Below are positions 1 to 9,089 of a DNA stretch of 57,280 nucleotides, one piece after another. Every line of letters starts with the position of its first letter. The first letter of the stretch is position 1. The DNA is from Geofilum rubicundum JCM 15548 (GTDB taxonomy: Bacteria; Bacteroidota; Bacteroidia; Bacteroidales; Marinilabiliaceae), in NCBI RefSeq assembly GCF_000974365.1, contig NZ_BAZW01000026.1:1-57280 (forward strand), given 5' to 3'. The position numbers and the translations under genes are program-made. Under the pieces are notes generated by a model, which searched no databases, was not told where the DNA came from, and worked only from the letters and a program-made list of their open reading frames with translations.

Positions 1-115
1 CGGAGCGAAGCGGGATGGGTTGATGGGGTGTGAAGGGCATTAAGGGTTGGATGGGTCGATGGGGTTGAGCGGGTGCGGAGGGTTGGCGGGTGCGGAGGGG
101 TAGCGGGGGTGGGTG
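1..115. repeat. G-rich degenerate intergenic repeat tract
   Basis: The + strand holds a run of imperfect units of the form GGGTTGATGGGG, GGGTCGATGGGG and GCGGGTGCGGAGG. On the other strand these read CCCCATCAACCC and CCCCATCGACCC, the same units as in the tracts at 17840-18062 and 47695-47785. No convincing gene crosses it; the open frame on the minus strand here is only a low-complexity shadow. The function is unknown. It begins at the window edge, so its full length cannot be seen. Confidence 0.6.
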
Positions 116-209
116 TTGTTGGAAACGATGACGGGGATTTTTGACAACCGGGATTGGGGGATGCTGAAAAAATCATGGGGACTTCGGTCTGCCGCACGGC
201 CAAAATTGC

Positions 210-217
210 TACATTTG
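210..217 (+). promoter_or_regulatory. Candidate -7 element TACATTTG before the marC-like gene
   Basis: TACATTTG fits the Bacteroidota -7 consensus TAnnTTTG and lies 17 bases before the preferred start codon at 235. No clear TTTG -33 element is visible about 19 bases upstream, so the call rests on one short match. Confidence 0.35.
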
Positions 218-234
218 AGGCAAATTTTTTGGCC

Positions 235-831
235 ATGACTGAGTTTAATTTTATGGAAATGCTGTCGGCATTTATTGTGCTTTTTGCCGTGATAGATATT
301 TTGGGTTCCATACCCATTGTTCTGGATATTCGAAACAAAGGCGGACAAATCAATGGATTTCAGGCCGCATCCATTTCTTTTGTTATTCTCATCGTCTTCC
401 TGTTTGTGGGGGAAGCCTTGCTGGGGCTCTTTGGGGTGGATCTCTCGTCCTTTGCCATTGCCGGCTCCTTCATTCTCATGATCATGGCCATTGAAATGAT
501 ACTGGGTGTCCAACTCTTCAAACATGACTCTCCGGCCGGCGCATCCATTGTACCCATTGCATTTCCGCTGGTGGCCGGTGCCGGTTCGTTTACCACCCTT
601 CTGGCACTTAGGGCCGAATTTGCATTGTCGACTATCATTACCGCCCTGTTTCTAAACATTGTCATCGTCTTTTTCGTCCTTCATTACACCAATCGAATTG
701 AAAAAATCATAGGCGGTGGCGGTGTTTATGTGATGAAAAAGTTCTTCGGCATCATTCTGATGGCCATGGCCATTCGACTGTTCATGTCTAACTTTGCCAC
801 ACTATTGTCGGACTTCCTCTCAAAACTTTAA
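235..831 (+). CDS. MarC/YhgN-family integral membrane protein
   Basis: This is a multi-pass inner-membrane protein of about 198 residues, the usual MarC-family length (near 200). It has about six hydrophobic segments. The first contains the family-like AVIDILGSIPIVL stretch and a second half contains PLVAGAGSF, which resembles the repeated PL.AGPG motif of the family. I place the start at 235 (MTEFNFMEM) because upstream codons in frame give a non-hydrophobic, unlikely leader and because a TAnnTTTG element sits just before it. RNase HI follows 29 bases downstream on the same strand, so the two may be co-transcribed. Substrates of MarC proteins are not established; the old link to multiple antibiotic resistance in E. 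coli was not upheld, so no transport role is assigned. Confidence 0.85.
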   Translation: MTEFNFMEMLSAFIVLFAVIDILGSIPIVLDIRNKGGQINGFQAASISFVILIVFLFVGEALLGLFGVDLSSFAIAGSFILMIMAIEMILGVQLFKHDSPAGASIVPIAFPLVAGAGSFTTLLALRAEFALSTIITALFLNIVIVFFVLHYTNRIEKIIGGGGVYVMKKFFGIILMAMAIRLFMSNFATLLSDFLSKL

Positions 832-860
832 ACCCCCTCCACCGAAAAGCGACATCGCTC

Positions 861-1490
861 ATGAGTCAAAAGTATAGCAAAAAAGCCTACTATGTGGTCT
901 GGACAGGCCGAAAACCGGGCATCTATAAAACCTGGGACGATTGTAAAGCCCAGGTGTTCGGTTTCGAAAAAGCGTCGTATAAGAAATTCAACTCCCCGGA
1001 GGAAGCCGATGCGGCTCTGAAAAATGGACCTTCTTTCAGCAGAAAACCCTCGAAAATCAGGCCCACAACCAGCGTCTCCATGGGACAGCCCATCACCAAC
1101 AGCCTGTCGGTAGATGCCGCCTGCAGCGGAAATCCGGGTGTCATGGAATACAGAGGCGTGCATGTCCAAACAGGACAGGAATGGTTTATTCAAAAGTTTC
1201 CCCTGGGCACCAACAACATTGGTGAATTTTTGGCCATTGTACATGGATTGGCAGAACTACAACGCAGAAAAATAAACATCCCGGTTTATACCGATTCCAT
1301 GACGGCCCTCAGCTGGGTAAAAAAGAAGAAATGCGGGTCGAAACTCCCGATCGATGCCACGACAAAACCTCTTTTTGAACTGGTGCGTCGGGCAGAAAAA
1401 TGGTTGCAGAGCAACACCTGGGAACAAGCACTTCTAAAATGGGACACCGCGAAATGGGGCGAAATCCCGGCCGATTTCGGTCGGAAATAA
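861..1490 (+). CDS. rnhA: Ribonuclease HI with N-terminal viroplasmin (hybrid-binding) domain
   Basis: The 209-residue protein should cleave the RNA strand of RNA-DNA hybrids in the cytoplasm. Residues 4-52 (YYVVWTGRKPGIY...W) form the viroplasmin-like domain that binds hybrids in eukaryotic and some bacterial RNases H. Residues 80-209 are the catalytic domain, with the expected acidic residues visible at D85 (SVDAAC), E122 (NIGEF), D145 (YTDS) and D195 (KWDTAKWGEIPADFGRK). The GTNNIGEF motif is characteristic of this bacterial subgroup. It ends 11 bases from the convergent TPR-kinase gene. A separate RNase HII (rnhB) lies at 20721, so both classes are present. The family call is secure; the gene symbol follows the family. 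Confidence 0.92.
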   Translation: MSQKYSKKAYYVVWTGRKPGIYKTWDDCKAQVFGFEKASYKKFNSPEEADAALKNGPSFSRKPSKIRPTTSVSMGQPITNSLSVDAACSGNPGVMEYRGVHVQTGQEWFIQKFPLGTNNIGEFLAIVHGLAELQRRKINIPVYTDSMTALSWVKKKKCGSKLPIDATTKPLFELVRRAEKWLQSNTWEQALLKWDTAKWGEIPADFGRK

Positions 1491-1501
1491 GCCAGATGAT
1501 C

Positions 1502-3382
1502 CTAATTGATCATTAAAGGCAGACTAAAACGGACACGATGGCCCTCTTTTTTGTCGCCATCAAAACGCTCCTCGGTCATAAAACAACCAAAACCATTGAC
1601 GCCATTCCTGTTTCGTTTCCGACTTCTCAGTTGGTCCAAAGTAACGGCCAGCCCCATAGTCCTGTGTCGTTGTTCCAGCTCAACATTCTTATAGCTGTCC
1701 ATTCCGACACCATTGTCCTCAATAATCACATCCAGCACATTGCCCCGTCGCACAAAAGCCAGATTCAATTTGGTTTCAGTGGCGCAAGCCAAATGGTCCC
1801 CATGGCTCAAAGCATGCTCAAGAAAGGGCTGAGTCATCATCGAAGGCACCATAATCTCTTCAGTATTATGGGCCATGTTGCATTCCACCCTAAAATGAAT
1901 GGCCTTCTTCATCTGCTGTTCATGAACGGCTATGAAAGATTTACAGTACTCGATTTCCTGACTGAGGGGAATGAGCTCCTCACATGAATGCTCCAGCATC
2001 TTTTTAATGAGGGCCGACACATTATCCACCTGCCTTAAGGCATCTTCGCTTTTATGTTCAGAAATGCTGTTTTTTAAAGAGTTCAGCACATTAAAAACGA
2101 AAAGCGGATTGACCTTTTGCATCATCAATTGCTTCTTCAGGACATCCATCTCCTTTTGGTCTGTCAGTCGCTTTCGTCGCACAGAAGACATCCAAAAACC
2201 CAAAAGTGCCAACAAGCTCACCACCACAATGATTCCCCAAAAAATACGCTCCCTGATTTGAGCCTTATATATGAGATAATCCCGATCGGCCATGCGCTGC
2301 TCCATTTCCATGCTTAGGGTTCCGCTTCTAAAATCCGGATTCTCAAGCATCATCTCTTCCTTAATTTCAGAATAAAGTTCGTAGGTATGCAAAGCATCCT
2401 GCCATAACTCAATATTCTTATACGCAGCGTAGAGGGACAACAAATTCCTGATGCGGACATCCTTCATCCCCATTTCTTCCGCCAACTCTTCCGCTCTTTG
2501 GTACAAAAAAACCGCCTGGTGGTAATCCCGCTTACTGCTATACAAATCCCCCAGCATACTATAGGCATTCACCTCCCCCAACTTATCCCCTTCTGCTTTC
2601 AACAAAAACAAGGCCCGCTCAATTAAATGGCTGGCTTCTTCATAATTCTCCTGGCGCATTTCCATGGCCCCCATATTGCACAGCACTCTGGCTTCGTTTT
2701 GGCCGTTACGCAAGCGCTGATATATCCCAATGGCCTGATTGTAATAAACTTCCGCCTTATCAAAAACCCCATCCTCCGAGTAAATAGCCGCCATATTGTT
2801 ATAAACACCAGCGGCATCCTCCAAGGCCTCTTCATCCATATAGACATTCAAAGCATTGTTATAGAATTCAAGGGCCTTTCCGTCCTGATCACCAGCCGCA
2901 AATACAATGGCCATGTTCTGGTAACATTGAGCGATTCCAACGGCATTCTCCAGTCCCATCTCAACCTCAAGCGAGGCCGAATACGCGGCCAATGCTTGGT
3001 CGTAATTGCCCTGAAATGATTGCACCAATCCAAGATTGTTGTAAGCTGCGGCCAATTTAAGGGAGTCTTCAATCAACAAAAAAGAATCAATGGACTTTTG
3101 ATAGTGTTCACCCGCTTCCGGCCACTGTCCCAGCGAATAACTCAGTTCCCCTCTATAGTAGGCCATCATCCCACCTACCAAATCCGGATGATAGTCCTCC
3201 AACAGCACAAGCGAATCAATAAGGTGCACGGCCTCTTGAGGATTCACCTCAATGGCTTCAATGATTATATCTTCAGCGAGGGAAAGCGCATTACTTTTTG
3301 ATTCCTCCGGGACAATGGATGCCGCGGCGCCTGAAGCCAAACAAGCAGCAAGGAGAAAAAGAGCAAATCGGATAAAATTCAT
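1502..3382 (-). CDS. TPR membrane protein with degenerate LytS-type histidine kinase domain
   Basis: This 626-residue protein has a signal peptide (residues 1-22), a helical tetratricopeptide-like array (about 70-340, with recurrent NNLG/NNMA and A..Y..AL patterns), one transmembrane helix (about 380-398) and a cytoplasmic LytS/YehU-type kinase region (about 405-624). In this kinase family the phospho-accepting histidine lies in NPHFLFN. Here the motif is NPLFVFN at 425-431, and the DNA codon is clearly Leu. The N-box, usually EN in E-N-A-hydrophobic-x-H-G, reads EHALSHG (522-528), so the Mg-binding Asn is also lost. The G1 box (EDNGVG, 555-560) remains. No LytTR response regulator is adjacent. 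It probably acts as a scaffold, sensor or pseudokinase rather than an active autokinase. That role is inferred. Confidence 0.85.
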   Translation of the reverse strand: MNFIRFALFLLAACLASGAAASIVPEESKSNALSLAEDIIIEAIEVNPQEAVHLIDSLVLLEDYHPDLVGGMMAYYRGELSYSLGQWPEAGEHYQKSIDSFLLIEDSLKLAAAYNNLGLVQSFQGNYDQALAAYSASLEVEMGLENAVGIAQCYQNMAIVFAAGDQDGKALEFYNNALNVYMDEEALEDAAGVYNNMAAIYSEDGVFDKAEVYYNQAIGIYQRLRNGQNEARVLCNMGAMEMRQENYEEASHLIERALFLLKAEGDKLGEVNAYSMLGDLYSSKRDYHQAVFLYQRAEELAEEMGMKDVRIRNLLSLYAAYKNIELWQDALHTYELYSEIKEEMMLENPDFRSGTLSMEMEQRMADRDYLIYKAQIRERIFWGIIVVVSLLALLGFWMSSVRRKRLTDQKEMDVLKKQLMMQKVNPLFVFNVLNSLKNSISEHKSEDALRQVDNVSALIKKMLEHSCEELIPLSQEIEYCKSFIAVHEQQMKKAIHFRVECNMAHNTEEIMVPSMMTQPFLEHALSHGDHLACATETKLNLAFVRRGNVLDVIIEDNGVGMDSYKNVELEQRHRTMGLAVTLDQLRSRKRNRNGVNGFGCFMTEERFDGDKKEGHRVRFSLPLMIN

Positions 3383-3462
3383 AATTCTTTGGGTAGATCA
3401 GTAACTTAGCTTGGTAAAATTAAACAATTTGTAATTAAAATTCCATTAAACATGACAAACAA

Positions 3463-3510
3463 AAAGAATAAAGCCATTATCGGTTATATCCGATAATGGC
3501 TTCATTCTTT
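3463..3510 (-). terminator. Intrinsic terminator after the GH3 gene
   Basis: A 13-bp perfect stem (3471-3483 with 3490-3502) with a 6-base loop is flanked by A-rich and T-rich arms that extend the pairing. It lies 29 bases past the stop of the leftward GH3 gene. It also sits upstream of the leftward TPR-kinase gene and so separates the two units. Confidence 0.8.
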
Positions 3511-3538
3511 AAACCTCTATAGGCGTATCCTCCTTCGG

Positions 3539-5854
3539 CTACTCCGTATAGTTAAATTTCGCGCTTAATTCAGCCACATGTACCTCAAATTCTCCCGACT
3601 CAGTAACCCTTGAATTCCCTTCATTGATAAAGGAAATATCCGCAGGTGTCAATGAAAAAGTCAATGTTTTTTCCTCACCCGGCTTCAGATTAATTTTATC
3701 AAAAGCCCTGAGTCGACGAACATCGGGTGTTATGGAAGCATACATATCAGAAGTATACAACTGAACCACTTCTTTTCCTTCCAGCTCACCGGTGTTGGTC
3801 ACCGTTACACTTACATCGATCTTGCCATCTTTGCCCAGCTCTGTGTTACTCAACGACAAATTACTGTATTCAAAAGTCGTATAACTCAAGCCATGTCCAA
3901 AGGCATATTGAATGGCAAAATCCGATTCATAGTCGTACACACCCGACATACGCGCCTGGTGCTCAGAAGGCTTATGATCATAAGTCACCAGGGAATTGGC
4001 ATACAAAGGATAGGTAAAAGGCAGTTTCCCGCTGGGATTAACATCACCAAACAGAACATCAGCCACCGCCAGACCGCCATAGTTACCGGGCAAATAGGCA
4101 TTGATCACACCTTTCATGAGTGGCTCAATGGAGCGGATGATGCGCGGACGTCCCTGATTCAACACCAAAATCATGGGCTTTCTGGTTCTGGCCAAAGCTT
4201 GCGCCAAGGCCAACTGATTTTCTGAAAGCGTCAAATCGTGCAAATCACCCGGTTTTTCGGTATAGGTATTTTCGCCCAGCGCCAAAACAATATAGTCCAC
4301 GCTGGCAGCCGCCCTGACAGCTCCTGCAATATCATAAGCCTCATCAACCCAGTAACTGGCAGCGTTATCGTAGCGCACGCCTTCCCTGAACACCACTCTG
4401 TTAGCACCTACTTTGGCTGTAATGGCATCCAAAATGGTTGAATAATCCGCCGTAAAATCATCGATGTTATTACCTTGCCAGGTATAAGACCAACCGCCGT
4501 TGAGGGCACGCATCGAGTTGGCGTTGGGACCGGTCACCAAAATACGGGCGTCCTTCGGAAGCGGCAAAACCTGGTCCTCATTTTTCAATAGCGTCATCGA
4601 CTCCTGCGCCATTTTATGGGCGTCATCGGTAAAGGCCTCACTGCCAAACAACGGATAGTCCTCATAATGGGTAACCGGTGTCTCAAACAATCCCAGTTTA
4701 TGCTTGGTATTTAAAATCCTGCGGACGGCATCGTCAATGCGGGCCATGGGGACTTCCCCATCGTTTACCAACTCCACCAGATAATCACAGAAGTCGAGTG
4801 AATAAGGAATCATCGACATGTCAATACCGGCATTAATGGCCATCTTAACAGCCTCTTTGGCATCTTTGGCCACCCGGTCGCGGTTGTGAAGATTATTGAT
4901 ATCGTTCCAGTCGGTCACCACCAATCCCGTGAAGCCCAGCTCGTCTTTCAGCAGTTCCGTCAACATTTGGTAACTGGCATGCACAGGCACGCCATTGATC
5001 AATCCGGAATTTACCATAATGGTGTGCGCGCCGGCTTCAATAGCCGCCTCAAAAGCCGGCAAATGACGTTCCCTCAGTTCAATTTCAGGAATCAGGGCAG
5101 GCGTGCGGTCCTTACCCGACAGCGGCGTACCATAGCCCAGATAGTGCTTCAAACAAGCAGCCACCCTTGTGGGATCACTGACATCATTATCATCACCTTC
5201 ATAGCCTTTCACAATTTCAATCCCCAACTGAGAAGCCAGATAAACATCCTCCCCAAAAGTCTCCCACATCCTTGGAAAACGTGGGTCGCGCCCCATATCC
5301 AATACGGGTGAAAAATTCCAGGGAATGCCGGATGCTCTCGTTTCGTAGGCCGTTACTTCACCACCTCGACGCACCAATTCACGATTCCAGCTGGCCGCCT
5401 GTCCAATTTGCTGTGGAAAGAAAGTAGCACCGGCCGTGTAGGTCGTTCCATGAATGGCATCCACCCCATATAAAACGGGTATGCCCAGGCGCGATTCATT
5501 CATGGCCACATCCTGCAACTGGCTGATAATGGTGTGCCACTCTTCCAGCGTACGGGCACGGTTTCCGGCGGTATTCAAAACAGAACCCACCCCGTATTCA
5601 ACCAATGCCTTGCGGGTCATTTCTTCATCGAGTCTCAAAGGCTCGGTGGTGCTAAAAGCATCCTCACCAACGGTCAATACATCCACCGTTAGCTGAGCCA
5701 TTTGGCCCACTTTTTCCTCCACAGTCATCTGTGCAAGGAGTTCTTCAACCTCCGGGATGCGCTCAACCTTAGCTGACGCTTCATCCCCCTGTGCCGACGA
5801 ACACCCCATCATTAAGCCTGCAACAGCCAGGCTTACCATCCAATTCTTCTTCAT
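3539..5854 (-). CDS. Glycoside hydrolase family 3 beta-glucosidase-like lipoprotein
   Basis: Predicted exo-acting beta-glycosidase (771 residues from this start) that releases glucose or a related sugar from beta-linked oligosaccharides in the periplasm or at the outer membrane. The N-terminus is a lipoprotein signal ending in a lipobox (LMMGC). The GH3 N-terminal barrel contains KHYLGYG and the nucleophile Asp in VVTDWND (about residue 315). The C-terminal half contains the alpha/beta sandwich (LPLPKDARILVTGPNA) and ends in a fibronectin III-like domain (residues about 680-771). I choose the start at 5854 over an in-frame Met at 5881 because it gives a clean lipoprotein signal. It matches the BglX-like branch of GH3 in length and layout. 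The exact linkage specificity cannot be read from the sequence. It is monocistronic, with its own terminator. Confidence 0.93.
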   Translation of the reverse strand: MKKNWMVSLAVAGLMMGCSSAQGDEASAKVERIPEVEELLAQMTVEEKVGQMAQLTVDVLTVGEDAFSTTEPLRLDEEMTRKALVEYGVGSVLNTAGNRARTLEEWHTIISQLQDVAMNESRLGIPVLYGVDAIHGTTYTAGATFFPQQIGQAASWNRELVRRGGEVTAYETRASGIPWNFSPVLDMGRDPRFPRMWETFGEDVYLASQLGIEIVKGYEGDDNDVSDPTRVAACLKHYLGYGTPLSGKDRTPALIPEIELRERHLPAFEAAIEAGAHTIMVNSGLINGVPVHASYQMLTELLKDELGFTGLVVTDWNDINNLHNRDRVAKDAKEAVKMAINAGIDMSMIPYSLDFCDYLVELVNDGEVPMARIDDAVRRILNTKHKLGLFETPVTHYEDYPLFGSEAFTDDAHKMAQESMTLLKNEDQVLPLPKDARILVTGPNANSMRALNGGWSYTWQGNNIDDFTADYSTILDAITAKVGANRVVFREGVRYDNAASYWVDEAYDIAGAVRAAASVDYIVLALGENTYTEKPGDLHDLTLSENQLALAQALARTRKPMILVLNQGRPRIIRSIEPLMKGVINAYLPGNYGGLAVADVLFGDVNPSGKLPFTYPLYANSLVTYDHKPSEHQARMSGVYDYESDFAIQYAFGHGLSYTTFEYSNLSLSNTELGKDGKIDVSVTVTNTGELEGKEVVQLYTSDMYASITPDVRRLRAFDKINLKPGEEKTLTFSLTPADISFINEGNSRVTESGEFEVHVAELSAKFNYTE

Positions 5855-6162
5855 TGTGATATAAATTTTAGGTGTGAACATTATTTTCTTTTATGGTAAG
5901 TGTAAAAAATACACATTAAAAAACGACGTAAATTAACAATCATTTGAATTAATTTCCAAGTTCAAAAATATACTATTTTGATCCACACGCCTAGAATAAA
6001 ACCTCACATAAACCTCATCCCAAAAATTGTCGACTACAAAAATAAATCATCTCCTGATATAAACCGGGACCAAAATGTCGTCCATTAGGGCACGGATCGT
6101 CTTTTATATTTTGAGAATCAGCCAAGGCTCCTATCTTTGTAAATCAACAAAACACCACCCAG
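5855..6162. other. Intergenic region between divergent GH3 and fkp genes
   Basis: This AT-rich spacer of 308 bases separates two divergent genes and must hold both promoters. The fkp promoter is visible at 6110-6139. No matching TAnnTTTG element was convincing for the leftward GH3 gene, and no small open frame or RNA structure stands out. Confidence 0.6.
6110..6139 (+). promoter_or_regulatory. Bacteroidota-type promoter of fkp
   Basis: TTTG at 6110-6113 and TATCTTTG at 6132-6139 are separated by 18 bases. This closely matches the TTTG-N19-TAnnTTTG pattern of the Bacteroidota primary sigma factor. The start codon is 23 bases after the -7 element. It is the best two-part promoter match in the window. 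Confidence 0.7.
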
Positions 6163-9015
6163 ATGCATACATTAATATCCGTACCCGAAAACCTGTGTAG
6201 CTCCTTCACCGCACTTTTTCCTGAGAAAAGAGCGACCCACTTTGCCTTGTCAGATCCGGCAGGCGCCAGAATTGGCTCCGGCGGCGGAACCGCCTGGTTG
6301 TTGGCGAAGCATTTCAGACAAATGGGCACAACAGACTTCAGCTCCTACCTCCGAGCGAGCCAAAAAATCATCATTCATGCGGGTGGACAAAGCCGTCGAT
6401 TGCCGGCCTATGCCCCCTCCGGAAAAGTTTTGAGCCCCATTCCGGTCTTCCGCTGGAGCCGCGGTCAAAACCTGCAGCAAAACCTGCTCGATTTACAAGA
6501 GCCTTTTTACAAAGAACTTTTAGAAGTGGCGCCAAAAAACAACCATACCCTTATCGCCAGTGGCGATATCCTGATCCTTCCCGGTGAGCACTTCAACCAT
6601 TTGCCCGAGGCCGATATCATTTGTCTGGGTATCTGGGCCGATCCGCACCTAGCCTCCCGGCACGGCGTGTTTTTCACACCCAGAACCAGGCAGAACGAAC
6701 TGGCCTTTATGTTGCAAAAACCCAATCACCGTCAGATAGAGGAACTTTCGGCCACCCACCTGTTTTTGATGGATGCGGGTGTCTGGATATTGAGCGACAA
6801 GGCCATTGAGCGTCTCATGGTAAAATGTCAGTGGGACGACCGTAAATTCAAAAACGAAATTCCTGCCCCTTACGATCTGTACAGCGAATTTGGTCTGGCC
6901 CTGGGCACTGCCCCCTCCGTTTCTGATGCCGAACTTTCCGATTTATCCGTGGCCATTGTCCCCCTTGAGAAAGGAGAATTTTATCACTACGGCACCAATC
7001 TGGAACTCATCACCTCCACCGAAAAAATTCAAAACAGGATAAAAGATCAGCGCGCCATTTGGCACAACAGAGTAAAACCGCACCCCTCCCTGTTTGTGCA
7101 AAATGCCGTTACCGAAAAGCCCTTCACCCAACAAAACCACCACATTTGGGTCGAGAACAGTCACATCGCCAGTGGATGGCAACTCCAACATCACCATATC
7201 CTGACAGGCATCCCTCCAAACGACTGGTCGCTGCATCTGCCAGCGGGTATTTGTCTGGATGTGGTTCCTCTGAATGATGCACAGGTGGCCATCCGCCCCT
7301 ATGGCATGGATGACACTTTCAGCGGAGAAGCAAAGGCGGCCCTGTGGATGGGGCAGGCGCTTCAACTGTGGTTGAGTGCCAGAGGCCTGACCCTTGAGGA
7401 GGCCGGCATTTCACCGGCTGACGACATTCAGGATGCACCGCTTTTTCCGATCACTGAAAAATCCCGGCTCAGACCGGAACTCATTGGCTGGATGACCGGG
7501 GAGAATAGCAACGAGGAGATGAAAGCCCTGTGGCTTTCATCCGAAAGAGTTTCGGCCACCGGCCTTAATGAACGGGCCGATTTAGTGACCCTATTCCGAC
7601 AAAGAGCGATCTTCGCACATTCCACCCTCCCCAAATTGGCCGCCAACTATCAAAAAAGCATCTTTTACCAAAGCGACCTGAAAATACTGGCGCAGACCTA
7701 TTATCAATCGGGACTCGACCTGCCCGCCTCACCACAACCAACGGAAGATCCTTTGCTGATGGCCCGCGACAGGATGTTCCGGGCAGAGCATGCCCGTGTA
7801 TCAGGTAAAGCCAGCGTCCCCTTTGAAAACCAGGCCTACCACGCCATTCACGAGGCCTTTCTGAAATCGGTGCAGCACCCCACCGTCCCGAGACTCAGCG
7901 TATTTACCGACCAGATCGTCTGGGCCCGCAGTCCGGCCCGCCTCGATCTGGCCGGCGGCTGGAGCGACACGCCGCCCTATTGCCTGCAAAGCGGCGGTTC
8001 GGTGGTCAACATCGCGGTGGATCTCAATGGCCAACCCCCTTTGCAAGTATTTATCCGATTGTCAGATAAGCCGGAAATTACCCTGCGAAGCATTGACAAC
8101 GGCGTTTCAGAAACCATTACCAACTACAATGAGTTGGTGGATTATACCAAGGTGGGATCCGCGTTTTCCATTCCCCGGGCCGCTTTGTGTCTGGCCGGTT
8201 TCCATCCCAACTATGGTCCCACCCAATACCCATCGCTGGAAGACCAGCTAAAAGAATTTGGCGGAGGCATTGAAATATCCTTGCTGGTAGCCATTCCCAA
8301 AGGCTCTGGTCTGGGCACCAGCTCCATCCTGGCCGCGACCATTCTGGGTGCCTTATCCGATTTCTGCGCTCTGGATTGGCATCACTCCGCCCTTTGTCAC
8401 AACACCCTGTTGTTAGAGCAGATGCTGACCACCGGCGGCGGGTGGCAGGACCAGTACGGTGGCATATTGCCCGGCATCAAGCTGCTACATTCAACACCCG
8501 GCATGCAGAATGAAGTCCGTGCGCATTGGCTGCCCGACCGTCTCTTCAAAGCCCCCGAATACCAAAACAATTGGCTGCTGTACTACACGGGCATCACCCG
8601 GGTAGCCAAAAACATACTCTCAGAAATTGTTCAGGGCATGTACCTGAACGATGGAGAAAAATTGCGCATTCTGGACACGATCAAGGACCATGCCCAACAA
8701 ACCGCCGAAGCCATTCAGAAGTGCGATTACCGGCAAACGGCCCAAATGATTGGGCGGTCGTGGCAACTCAACAATCAACTCGACAAGGGCACCAACACAC
8801 CTGAGATACAATCCATTCTCAACCGGATAGAACCTTACACCTATGGCTACAAGCTACTGGGCGCCGGAGGTGGCGGCTACCTGCTGATCTGTGCCAAAGA
8901 CACCGAAGCCGCCCAAAACATCCAACAATTACTCAAGGCCCAGGCCCCCAACAACAAAGCCCGCTTCGTGGATATGCGCATCAGCGAAACGGGCCTGCAA
9001 ATATCCCGGTCGTGA
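6163..9015 (+). CDS. fkp: Bifunctional fucokinase / L-fucose-1-phosphate guanylyltransferase
   Basis: Fkp converts free L-fucose to fucose-1-phosphate and then to GDP-fucose, the salvage route that lets Bacteroides relatives fucosylate surface glycans and glycoproteins. The 950-residue length matches characterised Fkp proteins (about 949). The N-terminal guanylyltransferase half carries GSGGGTAWLL near residue 39, followed by an AGGQSRRLP motif typical of nucleotidyl transfer. The C-terminal GHMP kinase half has motif 1 (SPARLDLAGGWSDTPP, about 588), motif 2 (PKGSGLGTSS, about 711) and motif 3 (LLGAGGGGYLL, about 897). It is transcribed alone from the promoter at 6110 and ends at a hairpin terminator. 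The product could feed the polysaccharide locus at 28-42 kb, but no fucosyltransferase for GDP-fucose was identified there. Confidence 0.96.
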   Translation: MHTLISVPENLCSSFTALFPEKRATHFALSDPAGARIGSGGGTAWLLAKHFRQMGTTDFSSYLRASQKIIIHAGGQSRRLPAYAPSGKVLSPIPVFRWSRGQNLQQNLLDLQEPFYKELLEVAPKNNHTLIASGDILILPGEHFNHLPEADIICLGIWADPHLASRHGVFFTPRTRQNELAFMLQKPNHRQIEELSATHLFLMDAGVWILSDKAIERLMVKCQWDDRKFKNEIPAPYDLYSEFGLALGTAPSVSDAELSDLSVAIVPLEKGEFYHYGTNLELITSTEKIQNRIKDQRAIWHNRVKPHPSLFVQNAVTEKPFTQQNHHIWVENSHIASGWQLQHHHILTGIPPNDWSLHLPAGICLDVVPLNDAQVAIRPYGMDDTFSGEAKAALWMGQALQLWLSARGLTLEEAGISPADDIQDAPLFPITEKSRLRPELIGWMTGENSNEEMKALWLSSERVSATGLNERADLVTLFRQRAIFAHSTLPKLAANYQKSIFYQSDLKILAQTYYQSGLDLPASPQPTEDPLLMARDRMFRAEHARVSGKASVPFENQAYHAIHEAFLKSVQHPTVPRLSVFTDQIVWARSPARLDLAGGWSDTPPYCLQSGGSVVNIAVDLNGQPPLQVFIRLSDKPEITLRSIDNGVSETITNYNELVDYTKVGSAFSIPRAALCLAGFHPNYGPTQYPSLEDQLKEFGGGIEISLLVAIPKGSGLGTSSILAATILGALSDFCALDWHHSALCHNTLLLEQMLTTGGGWQDQYGGILPGIKLLHSTPGMQNEVRAHWLPDRLFKAPEYQNNWLLYYTGITRVAKNILSEIVQGMYLNDGEKLRILDTIKDHAQQTAEAIQKCDYRQTAQMIGRSWQLNNQLDKGTNTPEIQSILNRIEPYTYGYKLLGAGGGGYLLICAKDTEAAQNIQQLLKAQAPNNKARFVDMRISETGLQISRS

Positions 9016-9054
9016 CGACATCGATTACCTTCACAACCACCAATTAAGGAAGAT

Positions 9055-9089
9055 CAACCGGCATGAAATCTCATGTCGGTTGTTTTTTT
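9055..9089 (+). terminator. Terminator of fkp
   Basis: CAACCGGCATGA (9055-9066) pairs with TCATGTCGGTTG (9071-9082), with one G-T pair and a 4-base loop, followed by seven T residues. It overlaps the last codons of the convergent waaA gene. Confidence 0.85.

Noticed and set aside
40-525. Open frame of 161 codons on the minus strand across the start of the marC-like gene
   Set aside because: Its C-terminus is the low-complexity repeat tract (Pro/Asn-rich) and the rest is the reverse of a clear membrane protein. It has no family features.
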